The notes: generated by a model from the sequence alone, not told the origin. Shown: positions 1 through 9,456, numbered from the stretch's first letter. The stretch: 64,000 nt of DNA from Scheffersomyces stipitis CBS 6054 (GCF_000209165.1 NC_009044.1:372001-436000); one strand, 5' to 3'. Program-made: numbers and translations.

Positions 1-199
1 GGACCATATTATTTATTTCCACGACGAGGACTTTGACACCACCAAATGGATGCAGTTTTCGTTCAAGGCGGTGAGATTAGTCAACAATAAGGCTCTCCTA
101 GAGGCTGAAATGTATGATAGCAAGGGAGTCCATGTAGCTACAGTTATTCAGGAGGGCTTGGTGCATTTCAACGGGTTGGAGAGTCACGCTAAGTTGTAA
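1..199 (+). CDS. TES1: Peroxisomal acyl-CoA thioesterase, 3' end (partial)
   Basis: The frame opens off the left edge (first full codon at base 2) and ends with TAA at 197-199, leaving about 65 C-terminal residues. The fragment opens with HIIYFHDEDF and continues with a strand-rich segment ending near VATVIQEGLV. This matches the last strands of the TesB/Tes1 double-hotdog thioesterases, which hydrolyse acyl-CoA to free fatty acid and CoA. The protein ends in AKL, a canonical PTS1 signal, which places it in the peroxisome and suggests a role in beta-oxidation. The N-terminal hotdog and most catalytic residues lie outside the window, so the family call rests on the C-terminal part and the PTS1. 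Confidence 0.72.
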   Translation, partial: DHIIYFHDEDFDTTKWMQFSFKAVRLVNNKALLEAEMYDSKGVHVATVIQEGLVHFNGLESHAKL

Positions 200-620
200 T
201 ATATAGACTATATGAATAGACAAATAAAGAAGCAGTGAATGGAATTGTTATAGTAGCAGAAGAAGAAGTAGAAGAAGCAACTCTACTAAGAATGTGAGTG
301 AAAATTACTATATAGAATTTGTGCACCAGTATGTATGAGATGCAAATCTTTCTTTTTAAACCTATCAGCATATATCAGCATATGTGAGATACAAATATTC
401 GAACAATTGACATACGATCTCTTTTCTTCTTTAAGATCTTGTTTCAGTGGTGAACTCTTCTAAAATTCTCCACACTAAATTCACTCCCCATACTAAATCT
501 TAGTCGCGAAAACCTAATAGTTAAGAATAGCACCGTTAATATCTTGAAGATAAGTCTTCACTCAAATATCTTTGCTCTTTCTTCTGCTTCGCCACTTCCT
601 TGCTGGTGCTTTCAATTCCA
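200..620. other. Intergenic, TES1 3' flank and VPS33 promoter
   Basis: AT-rich spacer between two genes on the same strand. A short GAAGAAGAAGTAGAAGAAG purine run lies near 260-278, and pyrimidine-rich sequence precedes the VPS33 ATG. I see no further gene or RNA. Confidence 0.6.
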
Positions 621-2744
621 ATGTCATACACGCCTTCGGATGATCTTGGGCTCGCATTGGATGAATTCAATAGCAAATCGCTCGAGAATCTCCTCCAGCT
701 TCTAGCCAAGATCTACACTTCCAACAACTTGCTAGTCCTAGACCAGAGTCTCTCACCATTTCTCAATAGTCTCACAACTTTCCTGAAGCTAAAGGAGCAA
801 GGCAAGTTCAGCAACATCATCTGGCTTAACAACGAGCTTCTATCGCATGATCTCGACGTTTTCAGAAAGTTTGCCGGGTTAATCATCTTAGTTCAAGAAA
901 CAGAAGACAATCGCAGTTTGATAGAGCAATTGCTCGTTTCTAACCTCGCTGTGTTAGACAAAATTCATGGTCTTAAAGTTAACATAATAGTTAAGGACTT
1001 ATCCCGTTCTTATCTATACGAGTTGAACAAATCGTTTGGCGGAAACGTCGTCAACTTCGATCTGATTCTTAGTCACGATCTCAAATCGAAACCTGTAACA
1101 AGTATATCACCCCGTATCAAGGTGCTAAACTGGGAAACATTACCTGTCTATAATGACGACATCATTGTGGTCGATGTAGGTAAATACGGCGGTATAGATT
1201 CGTACTTCGACGAGCCGTTGAAACAGGTGAATCAACTTGTAGAAGCGCTAGTTCAAATTCTTTTCGCCAGTCATGGAAGTAAGAATAATGTACTCAAATT
1301 GAGGAACATCTACGGAAAAGGCAACCATGCTGATTTCCTAGTCCAGCTACTTCAAGACGTTAAGATTCCTGAGTATCTCAATACCAACTTGAACCAACTA
1401 GAGATCGAGTTCTACCGTACAAAATTGCTCAGTAATACTGATTTGGTAGTTCTTGAAAGAAACTTGGACTTCTATTCAGTTCTCTTTAACCAGTTAAACT
1501 ACCAGGGTTTGATCGACGACTTGTTTGAGTTGAAGTTCAACACCATAACAAATCCAGTAGGTGATTCTCTGGCTTACAGTAATCTATCCAATGATGTTCT
1601 TTATTCCGACTCGTTGAGACATTTGAACTTTGCATCAATAGGACCAGAATTGAATAAGCTAGCCAAAGAGATTCAGCAACAGTTCAAGTTGAAAGACACG
1701 GAGAACGATACGTTAAACTCAAACTTACAGGATATACGTAAAATAGTCCAGAACTTGGGAACTTTGACGCAACAGCAAGATCTCATTAAAAAACACACCT
1801 CGATCAGCGAGTCTATTCTCGAGAGAATCAACTCTGAGTACGAAACTTTTCTTACGTTCCAGAATGATATCTTTGAAATGGATTACAAATTGCAATTGTC
1901 CAAACTAAAGTACTTCTTCAATATCAACTTTAACCAGTATATAATTCTCACCACTATCGTCTTGGTGTCGATTACTAACAATGGTATTAAAGAGCGAGAC
2001 TTTGACTGGATCTCCCAGGAAGTGTTGGATAGCTATGGAATTTCTACTAGTTTGGCTCTTGAAAAATTGGTCGAATACAAAATGATAAGAATCAACGTCG
2101 ATTATGGGAACGACTTCTTGAGCACAATCACAGGTGGTTTGGCCAGTAACCAACAGACAACACCTGTTCCGGACGAGAACCAAAGTCTTGCCAACTTGGG
2201 AATTACTGGTGCTCAGGATACATACAGAGCGAACTTTACCTTGATAGACAAGTTCTGGAATCTACATCCTTTGGAAGAGGAAGAAGAAAAAGGAGAGGAG
2301 CCAGTACAGCATCCAGACTCCAAAGACCTTTTGGTGGATTTGTATCCGAATCCATCCTTTACTTTGCCTTCTAACACGGTTCCGTTGTTAACACGATTGG
2401 TAGAGGCTCTCTATCTTCGGGACTTCTTGAAGTATAAACCAGTGAACAACATCAAGAAGCGTCCCAACTGGGACAACCTATCTACGAGCACTATGTTCAA
2501 TGGCAAAACGGTGGATATCAACATTGACGATACTCTGGATGTGAGAACCACCAAGCCGTCACCGTTGGCTACACACCAAGAGTACATTGTTGTTGTAGTA
2601 ATAGGTGGAATCACCAGAAGCGAAATCAGTTGTTTGAAGTATCTACAGCAAAGGCTTGTCAAGAACAAAAAGAACAAGAAAATCGTTGTAGTTTCCAGTG
2701 GAATCGTCAACAACAGGAAGCTTCTCGATTTCTTTTTAGACTAG
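621..2744 (+). CDS. VPS33: Vacuolar sorting protein Vps33 (Sec1/Munc18 family, HOPS/CORVET)
   Basis: A 707-residue SM-family protein, close to the roughly 690 residues of S. cerevisiae Vps33. I start it at the ATG at 621; the open frame reaches upstream only through a TTG at 600. A central block around residues 330-350 reads LRHLNFASIGPELNKLAKE. Near the C-terminus (about 655-668) VVVVIGGITRSEI is the Sec1-family strand and helix preceding the conserved leucine-rich segment. Vps33 is the SM subunit of the HOPS and CORVET tethers, where it binds SNARE bundles and drives vacuole and endosome fusion. An acidic EEEEE run near residue 555 sits in a variable loop. The other yeast SM proteins (Sec1, Sly1, Vps45) fit the central and C-terminal blocks less well. 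Confidence 0.85.
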   Translation: MSYTPSDDLGLALDEFNSKSLENLLQLLAKIYTSNNLLVLDQSLSPFLNSLTTFLKLKEQGKFSNIIWLNNELLSHDLDVFRKFAGLIILVQETEDNRSLIEQLLVSNLAVLDKIHGLKVNIIVKDLSRSYLYELNKSFGGNVVNFDLILSHDLKSKPVTSISPRIKVLNWETLPVYNDDIIVVDVGKYGGIDSYFDEPLKQVNQLVEALVQILFASHGSKNNVLKLRNIYGKGNHADFLVQLLQDVKIPEYLNTNLNQLEIEFYRTKLLSNTDLVVLERNLDFYSVLFNQLNYQGLIDDLFELKFNTITNPVGDSLAYSNLSNDVLYSDSLRHLNFASIGPELNKLAKEIQQQFKLKDTENDTLNSNLQDIRKIVQNLGTLTQQQDLIKKHTSISESILERINSEYETFLTFQNDIFEMDYKLQLSKLKYFFNINFNQYIILTTIVLVSITNNGIKERDFDWISQEVLDSYGISTSLALEKLVEYKMIRINVDYGNDFLSTITGGLASNQQTTPVPDENQSLANLGITGAQDTYRANFTLIDKFWNLHPLEEEEEKGEEPVQHPDSKDLLVDLYPNPSFTLPSNTVPLLTRLVEALYLRDFLKYKPVNNIKKRPNWDNLSTSTMFNGKTVDINIDDTLDVRTTKPSPLATHQEYIVVVVIGGITRSEISCLKYLQQRLVKNKKNKKIVVVSSGIVNNRKLLDFFLD

Positions 2745-3226
2745 AGCTACACTACAGTATTTGTAAAATAATGACAATATTGTTAAGACATATGAATATA
2801 TAGTATAGTGTATATTTGCCTTGCAAGAAGAGCGGGAAAGTGATGGAATAATAAAAATACGTAATGCAATGGTTTCATTAATGTGAAGATAAAGACAACA
2901 AACCGCACGTCGGCAGAAAACAAACAAGTTGGATGAATCAATCGATCCAGAAACTACAATTGACTGAAATTGAATGAAAATTGGAATATTGAAAAATTGA
3001 AAAATTGAAACATCCATTCGTTGAAATTCTTCGATAAGTCACAAGGAATTGAGATTGAATTCATATTCCGACAAATTCAGGGATACTTCTTCTTTTCTAC
3101 ATCTCCTTTATTTTCTCTTCTCTTTCTCATCTCAGTTTTTTCACATCTCATTCTTCAACGTACAGATCTCAATCATGTTTCATTATAGTCTTAAATTAGA
3201 TATCTGCTCGACAATGTGTGAACCAT
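2745..3226. other. Convergent intergenic spacer VPS33/COX9
   Basis: The 3' flanks of VPS33 (plus) and COX9 (minus) meet here. A short direct repeat of the unit GAAAAATT lies around 2990-3010, with pyrimidine-rich sequence at 3080-3160. The small open frames show no family features and I do not call them. Confidence 0.5.
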
Positions 3227-3409
3227 CTAGGCCTCTTCGGCCTCTCTTTCGGCCTTCAACTTGGCGTAGAAAGCTTCTCTCTTAGCAACAATAGGCTTGT
3301 GCTCGTAGTACCAGTAAGCAGTAGCCAAGGCAAAACCAGAGGCAAAGCCAATGGTGATGTCGGTGATGATCTTTCTTCTCAAGGTGCCGGTGATAGGAGC
3401 GATAGCCAT
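3227..3409 (-). CDS. COX9: Cytochrome c oxidase subunit VIIa (Cox9)
   Basis: A 60-residue protein beginning MAIAPITGTLRRKIITDI, which closely follows the start of S. cerevisiae Cox9 (59 residues). One hydrophobic segment at about residues 17-36 spans the inner mitochondrial membrane. A charged tail (KREAFYAKLKAEREAEEA) follows, as in the family. Cox9 is a small nuclear-encoded structural subunit of complex IV needed for its assembly. The ATG at 3407-3409 is unambiguous and there is no cleavable presequence, as expected for this subunit. It is divergent from COX8 across 286 bases, so two subunits of one complex share a promoter region. Confidence 0.92.
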   Translation of the reverse strand: MAIAPITGTLRRKIITDITIGFASGFALATAYWYYEHKPIVAKREAFYAKLKAEREAEEA

Positions 3410-3695
3410 TTTGGTTGTGAGTTGTGGGGATTACTTTGAAAGAATATGTGCAAATAAATAGTAGCAACGAATTATAGCAAATGTAATTTCCTTTAATCAA
3501 CTATTGCTCGGTTTGTATATACAAAGAAATCAGCTCAGAATTTTCATCCAATGAGATTTTATTGGTTCTGGTTTTGTGACAGAAAAATCCAGAATGCGAA
3601 CCAGAGAAAACATTTAATCGTTTGATATTGAACTATCCCTCCACCAGCTGTATATCTTTTCTACCAGATACATATATTCATACAACAAAGTCAAA
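3410..3695. promoter_or_regulatory. Shared divergent promoter of COX9 and COX8 with two facing CCAAT boxes
   Basis: CCAAT at 3548-3552 (plus strand) and ATTGG at 3561-3565 (CCAAT on the minus strand) lie 8 bases apart in the middle of the spacer. CCAAT is the core site of the Hap2/3/4/5 complex, which activates respiratory genes in yeasts. The oppositely oriented pair is placed to serve both genes. Confidence 0.6.
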
Positions 3696-3947
3696 ATGAT
3701 GTTCAAAGTCGGTTTGAGAAACACCTCCAGAATTGCCAGAAGAAACTTTTCTTCTTCGTCCAGAGCCATGAACGAAATCTACGGTGCTCCAAAGGGTGGT
3801 ATCTACTCCAACTTGCCATTCCAGGTCTTGAATAGAAAGTACATTCCCTTCAGCGTCTACTTTTGGGGTATTTCTGGCTTCTTCTTTGCCTTCCCATTCT
3901 TGACCACCTTCTGGCACTTGAAGAAGTCCGGTGCTTTGGACAACTAG
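3696..3947 (+). CDS. COX8: Cytochrome c oxidase subunit VIII/VIIc (Cox8)
   Basis: An 83-residue protein. Residues 1-25 form a basic, Ser/Arg-rich matrix presequence (RIARRNFSSSSR). The mature part contains GGIYSNLPFQVLNRK, a transmembrane segment at about 53-71 and the end LKKSGALDN, which parallels LKKSGAF of S. cerevisiae Cox8 (78 residues). It is a nuclear-encoded subunit of complex IV in the inner mitochondrial membrane. Two adjacent ATGs begin the frame and I take the first. The gene is divergent from COX9 and probably under Hap-complex control through the CCAAT pair in the shared promoter. Confidence 0.9.
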   Translation: MMFKVGLRNTSRIARRNFSSSSRAMNEIYGAPKGGIYSNLPFQVLNRKYIPFSVYFWGISGFFFAFPFLTTFWHLKKSGALDN

Positions 3948-4346
3948 ACGTTGTCGATTGCGTATATGACTTCTTCATTCTCATCTCGTAGCCTAGATGT
4001 AATTGACAAAATTGTCAAGATTGTCAAGTAGTGGAATTTCATCAGTCGAATAATTCTGAAGCTGTCAATGTTGTGTTTGTCTGTTCTATCGGCTTTCTGA
4101 AGAGATGTTATATTTTTATCCATGCATTAAGTTTCTCAACTATTCCTATATAATTGTATATCTTCACAGTATATGCCTTATGTGAACAATCAGTAGACGG
4201 ATGTAGACGAAATAGAACGGTTGAGTATTTATAAGATCATTAATTGGCCAAAAACTCACAATCGCTCTTGCTATAAATATATATACTACAAATGCTAACA
4301 ATTTTACTAATCGTCATTATCATTACTATCTATTAGATTAAGTTAA
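3948..4346. other. Convergent intergenic spacer COX8/CID gene
   Basis: AT-rich 3' flanks of two converging genes, with ATATATA-type runs around 4275-4287. A short repeated TTGACAAAATTGTCAAGATTGTCAA stretch at 4001-4025 contains the palindrome TTGACAAAATTGTCAA. I see no gene. Confidence 0.5.
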
Positions 4347-6185
4347 TCAAACATCAAACCTCACCCTCTTGACCAATCCTCTGCCTTGGCTGTTAGGACG
4401 CTTTAAGCTCGACTTACGTTGTTTTCCTTGTAAATCAGAAACAGCAGTCTTGTTTTTAGAAGGAGCTGTAAAAAGCTCCTTGCTCTTATTATAATCACTA
4501 AGGCTGACTCGTATTGGCAATTCATTCTCTGAAATAATTGCTGGAGACGTTGGACCTTTAGATGAGCCATTTGCGATTTCTCTGGCATTGATGTTATATT
4601 TGTTGATATCAATGGACTGAGAATTGGACTCAATAGGATGAGAAGCCAACGAATGGCTATGGTGAGGTGGTGTAGGGGGACGAATAATCTTGTTTTCTTC
4701 ATCATTGTTCTCATCCAGGTCTCTGTTTTCTACAATTGGCCTATTAGATGCTGAAGGCAGCACAAGTTCTGGACTCCTGGCTCTAACTTTATAATGAGAA
4801 AAAGACTTTTCCGAATCGCCATTGTCTTGATCTTCTGAGTACTTATTATTGCTTTTTTCGTCTGTCTCCGGTTTGTTTATGACTTGGTTCTGTTCTTGTA
4901 ATTCTGTAGTTTCTGGGACAAAAGAATTCACGAAGTCAAGAGACCCGAAGCCTAAACTATCGCTGAGTGGAGTTGGCTCTAAACTCTCGCCTTGACTGTT
5001 CTCTATGCCGTTGACTTGTTCCTTTTCTTCCGACTCAGGTTTTTCCTCTACTATTATACTTGCTTTGACTACTGGCGTTTTACCCCAGCCATTAATAAGA
5101 GTCATGAGATCCTTATCAGCCGAAACGTCACTTAGTAGTCCCGAAAAAAATTTAGCTGTTGGTGTAGTGTTGATAACGACTTTATTAGACTCGAGGTATT
5201 CTCTGTATCTCTGTTTAGCCTCTCGCTTTTTTTGTTGTAAAGCTCTCTTCTCGCTGAGCTGTTCTAATCTCTGTTTGAACTTCTTGATAAAGGAATCCTG
5301 GAAAAAGCTGTGTTCGTCTAATTCTCTGCGTACATTCGACAACTCGTTGTGATAGGCTCTGACATGTTGGGCAAAAAGATTGTTGATACCATTGAAGTTG
5401 GGGGCAACAGCCGCGTCTCCCCCTTGATCGCTACCAGTGACATCAGCAATCATACTGTCGGCAACATTGTTGATGATTCCTACCAATTGATTACGTCTAG
5501 TTTCCTTATTGGAAATATCATCCTTTTCTTCCTTCAGGAGGTACTTTAAGTCTGGGCCGAATCTGTCTATGCTTCTTCCCAAGTTTATTACGTACACCAA
5601 AAGAGCTTTGGTTTCTTTCAAAAGCATATCTGGGGTGAGTTTAGCAAAGTTAACTTCTTGCTCCAGCCTGATTGGCTGCTTTCCTGCTGAAGCCAAAGTA
5701 GTGGCTTGAATAATGAAAGATTCTATCTTCTGTATCAGCTCCTTGGGGAAGAGTTCGGATCCTGTGCTTGTCTTAATTTCTTTCCATGTCTTGAACAAGT
5801 TGATCAAACTCTGTCTTGTGGTGTTGTCCGTGACAATTGAGTATGTTTCTGTGAAGATTTTGAAGATGTTTCTGCCGAAGATGATGTTGTAGGGGTTACC
5901 GATGTTTTTACATATAGAATCCAATAGATATACAGCAAATAGTTTGTGCTGGGGAATGCATTTCCGGATTCGGTTCTCTATGGCTTCACAGATCTCATCT
6001 GCATGGTCCATATGATGTTCTGCAATAGTGGATAGCTGTGTAATAATGGCTCGTGAGTTGATAGTCAAAGACTGGAGAAGCTGGAGGTACAAGTCTATCT
6101 TAAACTCTCCATCAATGGTAGTAGGAGTCGGTATTTCGGGAACTACTTGCCGTTGCGCTATTGTCTCTGATTGTCTGATGGACAT
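4347..6185 (-). CDS. Pcf11-type CID (RNA polymerase II CTD-interacting) protein without zinc fingers
   Basis: 612 residues. Residues about 25-160 form a CID whose sequence (SICKNIGNPYNIIFGRNIF, TDNTTRQSLINLFKTW) is very close to that of S. cerevisiae Pcf11, the CF IA subunit that binds Ser2-phosphorylated CTD during cleavage, polyadenylation and termination. A basic coiled-coil helix follows at about 285-335. The rest is low-complexity and acidic, with several S/T-P sites (PPTPP, SPEL). Unlike Pcf11, the C-terminal half has no cysteine, so both zinc fingers are absent. The protein ends in a basic tail with RVRF at 607-610, which resembles a PP1-docking motif. It may be the Pcf11 orthologue, diverged, or a paralogue; I cannot decide from this window. 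Divergent from IDP1. Confidence 0.72.
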   Translation of the reverse strand: MSIRQSETIAQRQVVPEIPTPTTIDGEFKIDLYLQLLQSLTINSRAIITQLSTIAEHHMDHADEICEAIENRIRKCIPQHKLFAVYLLDSICKNIGNPYNIIFGRNIFKIFTETYSIVTDNTTRQSLINLFKTWKEIKTSTGSELFPKELIQKIESFIIQATTLASAGKQPIRLEQEVNFAKLTPDMLLKETKALLVYVINLGRSIDRFGPDLKYLLKEEKDDISNKETRRNQLVGIINNVADSMIADVTGSDQGGDAAVAPNFNGINNLFAQHVRAYHNELSNVRRELDEHSFFQDSFIKKFKQRLEQLSEKRALQQKKREAKQRYREYLESNKVVINTTPTAKFFSGLLSDVSADKDLMTLINGWGKTPVVKASIIVEEKPESEEKEQVNGIENSQGESLEPTPLSDSLGFGSLDFVNSFVPETTELQEQNQVINKPETDEKSNNKYSEDQDNGDSEKSFSHYKVRARSPELVLPSASNRPIVENRDLDENNDEENKIIRPPTPPHHSHSLASHPIESNSQSIDINKYNINAREIANGSSKGPTSPAIISENELPIRVSLSDYNKSKELFTAPSKNKTAVSDLQGKQRKSSLKRPNSQGRGLVKRVRFDV

Positions 6186-7409
6186 ATTGCCATAATTTTC
6201 AAGGTAGAGGAGAAATCAGCTGGAAGTTCAGCTATAGTTTACAAGATACGATAGATTTGTGAATGCTTACAATCAAGTGTATACTCTTGAAAGAACGCAC
6301 TTCCCAAAAACAACAAATAACAAACAATAGACGTAAATCTCTTTGTCAGTCCTAGAGAATACCTTAGAGATTTTATAATAGTACGAAAGTTGAACAGACT
6401 GTGATAAGAAATAGTCACAGAATCAAATGTTAGAAATCACCACAGTAGTCCGCTACAGATCTGATCCTTCAATACGAACAACGCTCTGTGCAAATACGTA
6501 TGTGAAAGAGACGAGTCTATAGGGAAGATCCTCACAAGTAGCTAGAAACGCAAGAAAGCTGGTATCAGTTTGCTAACAGGAGTGTTCGAAAAAGTAATAA
6601 TTCGAAAAGATAATCTTAGAGAACAAAAGTTGAGAAATGGGTTGTGCACGCTGATATGCTATTATGTTTTGGGTGCAAATTGAGCTGAAAATTTAGGAAA
6701 GAAATGTGTATTTGGCAGATGAAAAATGGAAGAAACAAGTAGATAGTTATAAATCAACAAAAGATAGGATTAGAATATCTGTAAAGAGTTGTCTATCCTT
6801 TTTGAGGAATGTGACTGGCTATCGTGGTAATTGAAAGGTTTCAAGAACTCCGACTTGGCATATATACATCTACACATAGAAGTTATTTATGCTCTCTTCA
6901 GTTTGCTATTGATTCGTACGATAGGATACTATTGCAGGTTGTTTTCAAATCGAAAGTGGTTAGCTTCCTATCTGATCTGAAAATCAGCACACCACAATCT
7001 TTCCGCCCAATATATATACAACTAAATATTACAATTGTTTGAATCATAATATATCATCTGAAAATGTGATGACTGCAACCAAAACACCAAAACTCCAAGA
7101 GACTTCACATCAAAATGTTACTTACAATTCCATGATCCAAACCAGACTGTTTTCACTTCTTTGTCTTAGTAAGCATCCCGACAAAGGACTACCAATTTCC
7201 GCCCCCGGAAATGGCGCGCTCGGAAGTGGTGAAAATCTCTGAATCATGCACCGCGCTAAAGTCCCCGGTTGCGGTCCTGACTCACACCAAAATTTTTCAC
7301 TTTCCTTCAGATCCGGACTTCTAGTTGTAGCACTATTCATTCACCAAAACGGATTGAAGTGGCCCCAAACATCAATCAGACCGTTGCTGCCACTCTTTAG
7401 CCATTTATC
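6186..7409. promoter_or_regulatory. Divergent intergenic region CID gene/IDP1
   Basis: The 1.2 kb spacer is AT-rich on the left. From about 7190 it becomes distinctly GC-richer, with the palindrome at 7195-7212, a GCGCGC stretch at 7214-7219 and CCCCGG at 7263-7268. A TATATATA run at 7011-7018 lies about 400 bases before IDP1. The small open frames here show no family features. Confidence 0.5.
7195..7212. promoter_or_regulatory. 18-bp perfect palindromic element (CCG-N4-CGG) upstream of IDP1
   Basis: Arms ATTTCCG and CGGAAAT are perfect inverted repeats around the spacer CCCC, about 200 bases before the IDP1 ATG. CCG-N4-CGG is a format bound by dimeric Zn2Cys6 activators such as Leu3. A CCAAT box (7192-7196) overlaps its left edge. 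Which factor binds is unknown. Confidence 0.5.
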
Positions 7410-8714
7410 ATGTTTAGAGCCTCCATTTACAAACATTCCGCCCACAGGGCCCTTTCAGCCAGAAGCTTCTCGGTTTCTGCCGCAGCCTTGGCCAAGATCA
7501 AGGTCAAAAACCCCATTGTCGAGTTGGACGGTGACGAAATGACTAGAATCATATGGCAGAGAATCAAGGATAAGTTGATAAACCCATACTTGGACATCGA
7601 CTTGAAGTACTATGATTTGGGCATCGAGTCCAGAGATGCTACTGACGACAAGATCACTATCGACGCAGCCAATGCCATTAAGGAATACGGAGTTGGGGTC
7701 AAATGTGCCACCATTACTCCCGACGAACAGAGAGTCGAAGAATTCGGCTTGAAGAAAATGTGGTTGTCTCCCAATGGTACCATCAGAAACATATTGGGTG
7801 GTACCGTCTTCAGAGAATCCATTATCATCCCCAGAGTGCCTAGACTTATTCCTGGCTGGAAGGAGCCTATTGTCATTGGTAGACACGCCCATGGAGACCA
7901 GTATAAGGCTACAGACTTGGTTATCAGCGAACCAGGTAAGGTTGAGTTAGTATTTACTCCTGCAAATGGTGGAGCCCCAGAAACCAGGACTGTCTACGAC
8001 TACAAGAGTCCTGGTGTAGCCTTGGCCATGTACAATACTGATGAGTCTATTCGTGGTTTTGCACACTCCTCGTTCAAGATGGCCTTGACCAAGAAGTTGC
8101 CTTTGTACATGTCTACCAAGAACACCATCTTGAAGAAGTACGACGGTAGATTCAAGGACATCTTCCAAGAGATATACGAAGCCGAATACGCATCTCAATT
8201 CAAGGCTGCTGGCTTGTGGTACGAACACAGATTGATCGATGACATGGTAGCCCAGATGATCAAGTCTAAGGGAGGCTTTGTCATGGCCTTGAAGAACTAC
8301 GACGGTGATGTACAATCCGACATCGTTGCTCAAGGGTTTGGATCCTTGGGCTTGATGACTTCCGTGTTGATGACTCCAGACGGAAAGGCTTTCGAATCGG
8401 AGGCTGCCCACGGAACTGTCACCAGACATTACAGACAACACCAGCAAGGTAAGGAGACTTCCACCAACTCCATTGCTTCTATCTTTGCTTGGTCCAGAGG
8501 TATTGCCCAAAGAGGTAGACTCGACAACACCCCAGAAGTTGTCGACTTCGCAAACACTCTTGAAAAGGCTACCCTTGACACTGTGCAAGAAGATGGCATC
8601 ATGACCAAGGACTTGGCTTTGGCTTGTGGTAAGACCGACAGAGCCTCTTATGTGACTACAACCGAGTTTTTGGATGCTGTTGCCGACAAATTGAAGGCTC
8701 AAGTCAAGGTCTAG
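7410..8714 (+). CDS. IDP1: Mitochondrial NADP-dependent isocitrate dehydrogenase
   Basis: 434 residues. An Arg/Ser/Ala-rich presequence (about 1-27) is followed by [19 protein letters not shown], the start of mature eukaryotic NADP-IDH. The substrate-binding block [12 protein letters not shown] lies near residues 120-132, the [13 protein letters not shown] block follows, and [17 protein letters not shown] is near 327-343. The enzyme converts isocitrate plus NADP to 2-oxoglutarate, CO2 and NADPH in the matrix and supplies NADPH and 2-oxoglutarate for biosynthesis. The protein ends KVKV*-like without a PTS1, which argues against the peroxisomal isoform, and the presequence argues against the cytosolic one. 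Codon use is strongly biased, as in well-expressed yeast genes. Its promoter has the CCG-N4-CGG palindrome. Confidence 0.93.
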   Translation: MFRASIYKHSAHRALSARSFSVSAAALAKIKVKNPIVELDGDEMTRIIWQRIKDKLINPYLDIDLKYYDLGIESRDATDDKITIDAANAIKEYGVGVKCATITPDEQRVEEFGLKKMWLSPNGTIRNILGGTVFRESIIIPRVPRLIPGWKEPIVIGRHAHGDQYKATDLVISEPGKVELVFTPANGGAPETRTVYDYKSPGVALAMYNTDESIRGFAHSSFKMALTKKLPLYMSTKNTILKKYDGRFKDIFQEIYEAEYASQFKAAGLWYEHRLIDDMVAQMIKSKGGFVMALKNYDGDVQSDIVAQGFGSLGLMTSVLMTPDGKAFESEAAHGTVTRHYRQHQQGKETSTNSIASIFAWSRGIAQRGRLDNTPEVVDFANTLEKATLDTVQEDGIMTKDLALACGKTDRASYVTTTEFLDAVADKLKAQVKV

Positions 8715-9150
8715 ATCACGACTGGAGTTAGCGGAACAGTCGGAAGCTGTGCTATCTAGTCCTGTTCTATTTTTTTTTGTTTAGTTCACCATCTACTTTC
8801 TACAATTCTCTACTCTTAAGAATAGAGGATAAACTCTATCGTATAGACCCTTACATAGCAACTACGAAATGCTCACTAATTTACAACTTGTTGTATATAT
8901 CGTATGGAGCTCTGATTCTTTGTATACACATACCCTGCTTTCACTATTGGATGTAAAATGTCTAGCAGGCTCTGTAACTTCGTTAAGTATATTCTTGTGA
9001 TGTACTCTTTCAAGTACTCTTTTATTTATATTGCTCTCTTCTCCTGCTATCGTGCTTTATAATGATGCTAAGTAGTTCAGCTTTCGCTACATTAACCTGC
9101 TTTACCCTATTTCAACAACTTCATTTAGTCCTATTCTCTTTCATTGTTGC
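8715..9150. other. Convergent intergenic spacer
   Basis: AT-rich 3' flank of IDP1, including a T-tract at 8770-8777, and the 3' flank of the minus-strand small gene. I see nothing further in it. Confidence 0.5.
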
Positions 9151-9456
9151 TCACGCCTTTTCTGGCTCTATTGGTTCATCATCTAAAATCTCTCGCAATC
9201 CCATCATCGAATAGTACGTTCCTATAGAAATTAAACAAACTGTAGCAAACGGCTTGGAAAATTGTCTATAAAAGACAGAATGTGGACTTATTGGTTTCTC
9301 CTGTGATTCCGTCTGTTCTTGCTTCTTCGGTGGTTCATCTCGTTTTACGCTCTGAGTAGAGTACTGAGCTTTCCACAACCGAATCCCAATTGTTTCAATT
9401 CCCCTTGGAAAACCCATGGAAGCGGTTCTCAATGTGTGTCTTACGGTAAGCATCAT
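9151..9456 (-). CDS. Small putative mitochondrial single-pass membrane protein
   Basis: 101 residues from the ATG-ATG pair at 9451-9456; the frame extends further upstream only to a TTG at 9505-9507. The N-terminus (about 1-32: MMLTVRHTLRTASMGFPRG) is basic with no acidic residue before the GIETIG stretch and looks like a matrix-targeting presequence. A charged Q/E/K linker follows, then SPHSVFYRQFSKPF leading into one hydrophobic segment (about 68-87), and an acidic tail (LDDEPIEPEKA). I do not recognise the family. The layout resembles small inner-membrane proteins of fungal mitochondria, and the acidic tail would probably face the intermembrane space or matrix edge. It converges on IDP1. 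That it is a gene is supported by its structured composition, but localisation is an inference. Confidence 0.55.
   Translation of the reverse strand: MMLTVRHTLRTASMGFPRGIETIGIRLWKAQYSTQSVKRDEPPKKQEQTESQEKPISPHSVFYRQFSKPFATVCLISIGTYYSMMGLREILDDEPIEPEKA

Noticed and set aside
600..620. Upstream extension of VPS33 to a TTG
   Set aside because: There is no ATG and the 7 extra residues have no family support; the ATG at 621 gives the expected N-terminus.
7947..8702. 251-codon minus-strand frame across IDP1
   Set aside because: It is an antisense shadow of the strongly biased codons of IDP1; the plus frame is a complete enzyme.
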